In this document: in pieces, positions 1-7,865 of the stretch
Layout: each line of letters starts with the position of its first letter
How positions within the stretch are numbered: position 1 is the first letter of the stretch
Source of the DNA: Candidatus Omnitrophota bacterium
GTDB taxonomy: Bacteria > Omnitrophota > Gorgyraeia > Pluralincolimonadales > Pluralincolimonadaceae
NCBI GenBank assembly: GCA_020061685.1
Contig: JAGUXU010000112.1
Span: 1 to 7,865 of the forward strand
Length of the DNA stretch: 7,865 bases
Direction of reading: 5' to 3'
Notes under the pieces: model-generated
The model's database searches: none
Told to the model about the DNA's origin: nothing
Seen by the model: only the letters and a program-made list of their open reading frames with translations
Program-made: the position numbers and the translations under genes

Positions 1-2
1 AA

Positions 3-395
3 GGCATAGAGATGGAGCAGCACTTCAGTATCGCGGACCTCTTAGCCGGCATGGGCGATCTGACCGAAGGGGCCGAGATAACGGAAGTCATAGCCAAGTG
101 CCCCGCGTGCGGGATGACTTGGGATGATTTCAGGAAGATAGGCAGGCTGGGTTGCGGCGAATGTTACAAGGCGTTTAAACAGAACCTGCTGCCGCTCCTT
201 AAGAGGATACACGGTTCGACGCGCCATACCGGCAAGGGCCCGGCGGGCAAGGCGTATACAGCGACCAAGAAATCGGAATTACAGGAGCTCCGCCAGAAAT
301 TACAGCGCGCCATCGGAGCCGAGGAATTCGAGGAGGCGGCGCGGATAAGGGATAAGATACGCGAATCGGAGAAGAAAGCCGGGGCGAAGGAATGA
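3..395 (+). CDS. mcsA: McsA, activator of protein-arginine kinase (5' partial)
   Basis: This is the C-terminal part of McsA, the zinc-binding adaptor that activates the McsB arginine kinase. The frame stays open to the left edge (Gly-Ile-Glu precede the ATG at 12), and that ATG lies just before the conserved-looking stretch HFSIADLLAGM. The gene therefore most likely starts outside the window and has lost about 45-50 residues, including the first CxxC zinc finger. Counting from the ATG at 12, a second zinc finger has CPAC at 30-33 and CGEC at 48-51. It is followed by an HTGK element (72-75) typical of McsA. A C-terminal UVR motif (about 88-120, core EEFEEAARIRDK) resembles the one in the ClpC middle domain. 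The stop overlaps the mcsB start as ATGA, which implies translational coupling. The identification rests on motif order plus the mcsB and clpC neighbours. An unrelated UvrB/UvrC-motif protein is much less likely. Confidence 0.9.
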   Translation, partial: GIEMEQHFSIADLLAGMGDLTEGAEITEVIAKCPACGMTWDDFRKIGRLGCGECYKAFKQNLLPLLKRIHGSTRHTGKGPAGKAYTATKKSELQELRQKLQRAIGAEEFEEAARIRDKIRESEKKAGAKE

Positions 396-1441
396 GATTC
401 GAGGAGCTATGGACACAGACAGGCGAGTGGCTCAAGGGCAGCGGACCCAATGCCGATATCGTCATCTCCTCGCGGATAAGGCTTGCGCGCAACCTCGCGA
501 AATACCCTTTCCCGCATTGGGCCAAGCCTGCCCAGCTTGAAGGGGTGCTCTCGGATTTCGAGAAGGCGTATAAAGAAGTAGATTATTTCAAGGGCGCCCT
601 TTATCTGAGGATGAAGGACCTTTTCGGCATAGATAAGCAGATACTGCTCGAGAGGCATCTGATAAGCCGGGAGCATATAACGAATCCCGAATATAAATCG
701 GTCCTGATAGGCGACCGCGAGATAATAAGCATAATGGTGAACGAAGAGGACCACTTAAGGATCCAGGTGCTGCAATCCGGTTTCAATATACAGGATACAT
801 GGAAACTTACGAATAAGATCGATGATGATCTCGATAAGAGGCTCGATTACGCTTATTCGACGGACCTGGGTTATTATACCTGTTGCCCGACTAACGTCGG
901 CACCGGCCTGAGGGCATCGTGCATGGTGCATCTTCCCTGTCTTGTGATGACAAAGCAGATAAATCAGCTGCTTAATGCGATAACGAAACTGGGCCTGACC
1001 GCGCGCGGCTTTTTCGGGGAAGGGACCGAGGCGTCCGGCAATTTCTTCCAGATATCGAACCAGGTCACGTTAGGGCACAGCGAAGAGGAGATCATCGATA
1101 ATCTGGAGCGCTTAATACGGCAGGTCATCGACTACGAGAACGCGGCGAGAAAATCGCTTCTGGCGAACCAAAAGCAATTATTGGACGATAAGATATCGCG
1201 GGCCGTAGGCATATTAAAGAGCGCGCATCTTATGACGAGCGAGGAAGCGCTAGGCCTGCTTTCCGAGGTAAGGCTCGGCATCGACCTTGGAATGATAAAA
1301 GATATAAATATCAGTATGCTCAACGATCTGATCATTCAGATCCAGCCGGCGCATTTACAGAAGACGGAAGAAAAACATCTCTCCGCCGAGGAGAGGGACG
1401 TCAAGCGGGCGGAGTTGATCCAAAGTAAGCTTATGGGGTAA
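392..1441 (+). CDS. mcsB: McsB, protein-arginine kinase
   Basis: McsB transfers phosphate from ATP to arginine side chains of proteins, marking them for ClpCP in the cytoplasm. The 349-residue product has the length usual for the family and a phosphagen-kinase (ATP:guanido) fold. It shows SSRIRLARN (26-34, nucleotide-binding arginines), NEED (117-120, catalytic Glu and neighbours), a CCPTNVGTG loop (164-172) whose second Cys aligns with the catalytic-loop Cys of Bacillus McsB, and GTEASGNFFQISNQ (211-224, second conserved Glu). The C-terminal domain carries RDVKRA (335-340), matching the RDxxRA phosphoarginine-binding allosteric motif of true McsB; creatine and arginine kinases lack it. No catalytic residue looks missing. 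The ATG is preceded by a weak GAAGG, and it overlaps the mcsA stop by four bases, so it is probably translated by coupling. The extra Cys at 164 is slightly unusual. The family assignment is firm; activity is inferred. Confidence 0.96.
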   Translation: MRFEELWTQTGEWLKGSGPNADIVISSRIRLARNLAKYPFPHWAKPAQLEGVLSDFEKAYKEVDYFKGALYLRMKDLFGIDKQILLERHLISREHITNPEYKSVLIGDREIISIMVNEEDHLRIQVLQSGFNIQDTWKLTNKIDDDLDKRLDYAYSTDLGYYTCCPTNVGTGLRASCMVHLPCLVMTKQINQLLNAITKLGLTARGFFGEGTEASGNFFQISNQVTLGHSEEEIIDNLERLIRQVIDYENAARKSLLANQKQLLDDKISRAVGILKSAHLMTSEEALGLLSEVRLGIDLGMIKDINISMLNDLIIQIQPAHLQKTEEKHLSAEERDVKRAELIQSKLMG

Positions 1442-1452
1442 AGTATATATTT

Positions 1453-1459
1453 AAGGGGG
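1453..1459 (+). promoter_or_regulatory. Ribosome binding site of clpC
   Basis: AAGGGGG lies 8 bases before the ATG at 1468. This favours 1468 over the second in-frame ATG at 1474, which would sit 14 bases away. It is in the only sizeable gap of the window (26 bases after mcsB). That gap is too short to hold a full promoter as well, so clpC is probably read from upstream. Confidence 0.65.
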
Positions 1460-1467
1460 TATAAGGT

Positions 1468-3911
<2,444 letters not shown>

Positions 3912-3915
<4 letters not shown>

Positions 3916-5705
3916 GGAGACACAGAGGCAGGCCGCTTCTGTTAATAGGCGTAGCCATACTCTTTATCTTCATTTATATCGACCTGGAGGGAAAGGTTTT
4001 TCTTGAGGGTTTCAAGAACAGGTCGCTGGCGCTGATAAAAGAGAAGATAGGCCTGGAAGGCGAGATAGGCGACATAGAAGGCGGGATATTCAGGGAGATT
4101 GTCCTTAAAGACATCAAGCTCTATGGCACCGGCGCGGCAGACCAGGCCGCAAGACGGCTCTTCTTCTCCTCGGCGGCGATAGGCCTCGACTGCAGGATAT
4201 GGAATATCGCCTTTAACAAATTCTATAAGCTGAACAAGATTACTTTTGTCTCTCCGAAGGTATATTTTTACGATACCGAGAATAAACTTGCGGTCCCGAA
4301 GATGGTGGAGCCCGCGTGGAAAGAGATAACCATATCTATCAGGGACGGCTCGTTCCATAACGCCCAAGGGACGCCGGTGATCACCGAATTTAACGGTAAT
4401 TTCAAACTTGACGAGAAAGGGATAGAGTCCCATAACGTCAGCGCCGGTATATTTGGGCAAAGGTTCCTGGGCGGCGGCAGTCTCGGGTTCCCTCTTACGC
4501 ATTCGGCGGTCCGCCTGGAAGGGGCAATAAAAGGCAAAGGGTACATCCTGCAGGCGCGGTTAAACGGCATAGTCGAGGAGATAGCCGTGCGCGGCACTTT
4601 TGAGATCCCGGAGAAGCTGAGCCTGGATTTCTCCGGCGATATTACCAGCACCGAGAACGAGATATCCCTTAAGAATTTTAATCTCGGCGGGAACCTGGTC
4701 TTAAACGGCGTATTTGAGCGCGCCAAGAAAGGTTTTAATATCGATCTGTACCCACAGGACGTTCAGGGCAATGCCGCCGCTTTAGGCGAAGTGAGCAGGG
4801 TGGGCATAACCGGCGATCTTTCAAAACTGCCGTATTTCACGTTAAATATAAACGCGACACATTTAAAACTTCTTGGTTTTGACTTCTTATCGAATTATAA
4901 TATAAACGGCAGGCTGAATTACGGCAAGGACAACAGGCTGGAGTCCGTCGTGGGCGATTTCAGCACGTCGGGCTCGCTGATAAATTACGACCCTATACGC
5001 GAGATCAAGGGGACTTACGAGCTCATAGGTGACAAACTAAGGTTATTGGGCCTGAATTACGGCGACGTCGTTTTTGTCAACGGCGCTTTTTCTCTTGCGT
5101 CTCCGAACGAGATAGACCTGTCTTTTAAATTCAAGGGTGCGCAGCTCGGCGGCCTGATGGACCTTACGATGGAAAGAGGGCTGATCTCCGGCCTCGTCTT
5201 CGGGGATATCCGCGTTTACGGGGATCCGGAGAAGAACCTCAGGATCGACGGCCAGGTAGATTTCTTAAACGGCAATATAGGTATCGTGAGGTACAATTCG
5301 GCTAAGGTATCCATAAAGGGCAGCAGCGAAAAGCTTGAATTTTTTAATTCAAAAGTTTATACTGATGATGAGGTGCTGACGCTGGAAGGCAGGATGGACC
5401 TGAAGGATATGGGGACATCAAGGGCCTTCCGCAATATAGTAATAAAGTCGGACCCCAACACCGTCGTATGGGCGGGGACGAGCGTAACGAGGGTAGTGGG
5501 CGGGGAGGAATACGTCAGCGGAAGGGACATAGGCGAGCAGTTCAGGGTGAATTTCAAGACGTATTCCGCGCAACAGGCGCAACAGGAACGTCCGAAAGAA
5601 GATGAGGTGGAACTGGAATATAAACTCGGCAAGCCGGGAAACCTTAAATTAAGGATGAACGAAAACAATGATTTCTTCGGCGTCGAGCGGAAGGTGAGGT
5701 TCTGA
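3912..5705 (+). CDS. Short TamB/AsmA-like envelope protein
   Basis: The product is a 597-residue protein with a basic N-terminus (RRHRGR), one hydrophobic segment at about 8-23, and then a long beta-rich, low-cysteine region that should lie in the periplasm. Residues 38-70 ([10 protein letters not shown], then [20 protein letters not shown]) have the pattern found at the start of TamB/AsmA-type proteins. Later stretches such as [24 protein letters not shown] (431-454) also fit TamB/DUF490-like repeats. The end (VELEYKLG to GVERKVRF, 566-597) resembles the C-terminal strands of TamB and finishes on an aromatic residue. It is about half the length of E. coli TamB. The start is TTG at 3912, overlapping the clpC stop as TTGA. 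No ATG or GTG start lies before the membrane segment in this frame, so TTG is the best choice, though its ribosome binding site is poor. Placement just before mlaEFD suggests a role in inter-membrane lipid movement or outer-membrane assembly; that is inference. It could instead be a lineage-specific AsmA-like protein. Confidence 0.72.
5691..5699 (+). promoter_or_regulatory. Ribosome binding site of mlaE
   Basis: AAGGTGAGG sits 5 bases before the ATG at 5705, inside the last codons of the preceding gene. It supports that ATG as the start, even though the ATG shares one base with the upstream stop (TGATG). Confidence 0.55.
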
Positions 5706-6490
5706 TGGACGGTTGGGTCTCAAGGCTGGGCAAGCGTTTTATCGCCTTTGTGAATTATACGGGAGGCGTCTCGGTCCTTTTTGCCAAGAGCATCTTCTGG
5801 ATATTCGTTTCGCCCCCGAAGCGGAAACAGATCCTGGACCAGATGGTGAAAGTCGGCATAGACGGCTTGCCGATAGTCTTTCTGACGAGCATGTTTACCG
5901 GCATAGTGATTTCACTTCAGACCGCTTACCAGATGCAGAAGATATCAGCGACATTGTATATCGCGAGCATCGTAGCCCTCTCCATAACGAGGGAGTTGGG
6001 GCCGGTATTGACCGCGTTGGTCATCGCGGGCCGGACAGGCGCTTCGATAACCGCGGAACTGGGCACAATGAAGGTCACCGAACAGATAGACGCCCTAGAG
6101 ACACTGGCGACCAACCCCATAAAGTACCTTGTTACGCCGCGGTTCATCGCGCTATTTTTTATGCTGCCTCTCTTGACCGTTTATGCGGATATCATAGGTA
6201 TTTTCGGCGGTTATATGATAGGCGTCTTTAAATTGCACATAGGCGCTAATCTGTACATGACCACTACCTGGGATGCGCTTAAATTAAAGGATATAATGAC
6301 GGGGCTCATAAAATCTTTTGCTTTCGCGATGATAATCTGCACCATAGCCTGTTATGAAGGGATGAGGGTGGAGGGCGGGGCGGAAGGGGTAGGAGGTGCC
6401 ACGACAAAGGCGGTCGTCACTTCCTTCATCCTGATAATCGCGGCCGACTGTTTGTTTACGGCATTGTTCTATTTCGGGTTTTCATTTTAG
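5705..6490 (+). CDS. mlaE: MlaE-family ABC permease for phospholipid transport
   Basis: This is the inner-membrane permease of an MCE-type (Mla) lipid transporter. It works as a dimer with MlaF in the cytoplasm and the MlaD ring in the periplasm. At 261 residues it has the normal family length. The N-terminal part (about 1-45) is consistent with the interfacial helix of MlaE, and membrane segments follow at about 55-75, 83-110, 146-172, 203-217 and 237-258. The two conserved family stretches are present: RELGPVLTALVIAGRTGASITAELGTM (96-122), and CYEGMRVEGGAEGVGGATTKAVV (216-238), which contains the EG-rich loop typical of the DUF140/MlaE family. The gene overlaps the TamB-like gene by one base and is followed after two bases by mlaF, so the order permease-ATPase-MCE is intact. 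Which lipid is moved, and in which direction, cannot be told from sequence. Confidence 0.95.
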   Translation: MDGWVSRLGKRFIAFVNYTGGVSVLFAKSIFWIFVSPPKRKQILDQMVKVGIDGLPIVFLTSMFTGIVISLQTAYQMQKISATLYIASIVALSITRELGPVLTALVIAGRTGASITAELGTMKVTEQIDALETLATNPIKYLVTPRFIALFFMLPLLTVYADIIGIFGGYMIGVFKLHIGANLYMTTTWDALKLKDIMTGLIKSFAFAMIICTIACYEGMRVEGGAEGVGGATTKAVVTSFILIIAADCLFTALFYFGFSF

Positions 6491-6492
6491 AT

Positions 6493-7239
6493 ATGATAGA
6501 GATAGTCAACTTATGCAAGGCCTTTGAGGACCACGTGGTCCTGGATAACGTGAACCTTACCCTCCGGGACGGCGAGACGATAGTCGTGATAGGCCGTTCG
6601 GGAACGGGCAAGAGCGTCCTCTTAAAACATATAATCGGCATCATGAAGCCGGATTCGGGGCAGGTAGTGATAGACGGGCAGGATATCACCAGGCTTGACG
6701 AGAAGGAATTAAACGCCCTCAGGCTCAAGTTCGGGATGCTGTTCCAGGGCGCGGCATTATTCGATTCGCTGAACGTGCGCGACAACGTCGCGTTTAATCT
6801 GATAGAACATACCAAAACAGACGATGCCGCGATCAATAAGAGGGTCGCGGAATGCCTCGAGATGGTGGGCCTCCACGGGATAGAGGAGTTGAGGATATCG
6901 GAATTATCCGGCGGCATGAAGAAGCGCGTGGGCCTGGCGAGGGCTATATGCATGAACCCCAATATAATATTATATGACGAGCCCACTACCGGTGTAGACC
7001 CGATCGGCGCCGACGCCATAAACGAATTGATAAAGGAATTACACGGTAAACTCAAGACGCTCGCGGTCGTCGTCACGCACGATATGGTCTCGGCTTATAA
7101 AGTCGCCGACAGGATAGCGATGTTATATAAAGGCAAGATCGTGGAGGTAGGGACCCCGGAGGAGATAAAGAACACCAAGAACCCGGTAGTCCATCAGTTC
7201 ATAAACGGCGCCGCTACCGGCCCGATAACCGAAGATTAA
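6493..7239 (+). CDS. mlaF: MlaF-family ABC ATPase for phospholipid transport
   Basis: This is the cytoplasmic ATPase that powers the MlaE permease. The 248-residue product has every ABC motif in order: Walker A GRSGTGKS (34-41), Q-loop Gln85, signature LSGGM (138-142) followed by KKRVGLARA, Walker B IILYDE (158-163) and H-loop His196. The LSGGMKKR form of the signature and the tail after about 226 (NPVVHQFINGAATGPI) fit the MlaF/Mkl subfamily, in which the C-terminal extension takes part in dimer contacts. The start is ATG at 6493, two bases after the mlaE stop. No strong ribosome binding site is visible, so translation is probably coupled to mlaE. The STAS partner MlaB, which stabilises MlaF in E. 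coli, is not encoded in the window; many other lineages do not encode it next to mlaF. Confidence 0.95.
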   Translation: MIEIVNLCKAFEDHVVLDNVNLTLRDGETIVVIGRSGTGKSVLLKHIIGIMKPDSGQVVIDGQDITRLDEKELNALRLKFGMLFQGAALFDSLNVRDNVAFNLIEHTKTDDAAINKRVAECLEMVGLHGIEELRISELSGGMKKRVGLARAICMNPNIILYDEPTTGVDPIGADAINELIKELHGKLKTLAVVVTHDMVSAYKVADRIAMLYKGKIVEVGTPEEIKNTKNPVVHQFINGAATGPITED

Positions 7240-7243
7240 CCTC

Positions 7244-7250
7244 GAGGAGG
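7244..7250 (+). promoter_or_regulatory. Ribosome binding site of mlaD
   Basis: GAGGAGG lies 4 bases before the ATG at 7255, in the 15-base gap after mlaF. It is the strongest Shine-Dalgarno sequence in the window and fixes the mlaD start. It could allow a higher yield of MlaD, which is needed as a hexamer against two copies each of MlaE and MlaF. Confidence 0.65.
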
Positions 7251-7254
7251 CCTG

Positions 7255-7865
7255 ATGAGAAGACTTGATTTCGAGTTCAAGGTCGGGATGTTTGTCGCGA
7301 TAGGCATAGCCATATTCATATCCATGGTATTCTCGATAGGCAGTTTTAAGACTTTTGAGCATAGGTACAGCATAAAGGTGCATTTTTATTTCGCGAACGG
7401 CATTCAGGTCGCCGCGCCCGTGCGGCTCGCCGGCGTACAGGTCGGAGAGGTACGGGACATCGATATCATCTTTGACAAGGAGAATCAGAAGACCGCCGTG
7501 GAACTTACGCTGCTGCTGAACAAGAAGGCCAGGGTAGAGAAGGACGCGGAGGCCATCATCAATACGCTCGGCCTCATAGGAGAAAAGTACATCGAGATCT
7601 TTCCGGGGACGGCCGGAAGCCCGACGCTTAAGCCGGGCGAGGTCCTTGTGGGAAAAGAATCCGTCCCTCTCGAGAAGGTGACCGAGAAGGCATACGAGAT
7701 GATGTCGAGCCTGGAAAGATTGATGGAGTCCGCGAATGTCGTTATGGATAAGGTCAAATGCGGGGAGGGCACAATAGGAAAGTTATTTATGGACGACGGG
7801 CTGTATAAGGAACTTGAAGATTTTGTAAAGGACCTGAAGGCTCACCCCTGGAAGTTGCTGCAAAA
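7255..7865 (+). CDS. mlaD: MlaD-like MCE-domain protein (3' partial)
   Basis: This is the substrate-binding MCE component, anchored in the inner membrane. In known systems it forms a hexameric ring with a hydrophobic pore that passes lipids to or from MlaE. The frame is open from the ATG at 7255 to the window edge, giving 203 visible residues with no stop. A short N-terminus (MRRLDFEFK) precedes one membrane segment at about 10-31. An MCE domain (about 38-118) follows, with FANGIQVAAPVRLAGVQVGEV (46-66) and TLGLIGEKYIEIFPG (104-118), both typical of the family. After it comes a helical region with GEGTIGKLFMDDGLYKEL (170-187) and HPWKLL (197-202), as found in many MCE proteins beyond the E. 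coli type. E. coli MlaD is about 183 residues, so this protein is already longer than that. A single cysteine (169) occurs in the visible part. The subunit fits its place after mlaE and mlaF. Confidence 0.93.
   Translation, partial: MRRLDFEFKVGMFVAIGIAIFISMVFSIGSFKTFEHRYSIKVHFYFANGIQVAAPVRLAGVQVGEVRDIDIIFDKENQKTAVELTLLLNKKARVEKDAEAIINTLGLIGEKYIEIFPGTAGSPTLKPGEVLVGKESVPLEKVTEKAYEMMSSLERLMESANVVMDKVKCGEGTIGKLFMDDGLYKELEDFVKDLKAHPWKLLQ

Noticed and set aside
1442..1467. Possible promoter between mcsB and clpC (TATATA)
   Set aside because: The gap is 26 bases and already holds the ribosome binding site. No -35 box is placed properly.
5713..6231. 172-codon + strand frame inside mlaE
   Set aside because: It overlaps the strongly conserved MlaE frame; the translation is rich in Arg, His and Asp with no membrane or domain pattern.
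6962..6975. AT-rich palindrome with a TATAAT -10-like core
   Set aside because: It encodes the Walker B segment of MlaF, and no matching -35 element lies at the right distance, so a promoter for mlaD is not supported.

Overview
The window is gene-dense: seven genes, all on the + strand, cover nearly every base, and the largest gap is the 26 bases between mcsB and clpC. Both terminal genes are cut by the window edge. The direction and spacing fit one transcription unit, or two closely joined ones. No tRNA, rRNA, CRISPR array, insertion sequence, prophage gene or convincing terminator was seen.

The left half (about 1-3915) is a protein quality-control module. It holds the 3' part of mcsA (zinc-finger and UVR adaptor), mcsB (protein-arginine kinase) and clpC (Hsp100 unfoldase). 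In Firmicutes, McsA activates McsB, McsB phosphorylates arginines on damaged proteins, and ClpC with ClpP recognises phosphoarginine through pockets in its N-domain and degrades the marked proteins. The expected catalytic and reader residues are visible here: McsB NEED, CPTNVGTG and RDxxRA, and two GTEH pockets in the ClpC N-domain.

The right half (about 3912-7865) is a cell-envelope module. It holds a short TamB/AsmA-like membrane-anchored protein, then mlaE (ABC permease), mlaF (ABC ATPase) and the 5' part of mlaD (MCE-domain protein). MlaE, MlaF and MlaD form an inner-membrane machine that moves phospholipids between the inner and outer membranes. TamB-like proteins are long beta-structures that bridge the same space and are also implicated in lipid transfer. 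The first envelope gene starts on a TTG that overlaps the clpC stop codon, so the two halves are physically coupled.

The source organism must be a diderm, because it has Mla and TamB-like genes, yet it carries the mcsA-mcsB-clpC block best known from Gram-positive bacteria. Base composition is moderate to fairly GC-rich, but ATA (Ile) and AGG (Arg) codons are frequent. This mix suggests an uncultivated diderm lineage such as Omnitrophota (Candidatus Omnitrophica) or a relative. That placement is inference and was not tested.

The individual gene families are known. The parts that deserve a second look are the coupling of arginine-phosphorylation proteostasis to outer-membrane lipid transport, and the pairing of a compact TamB-like protein with an MCE transporter.
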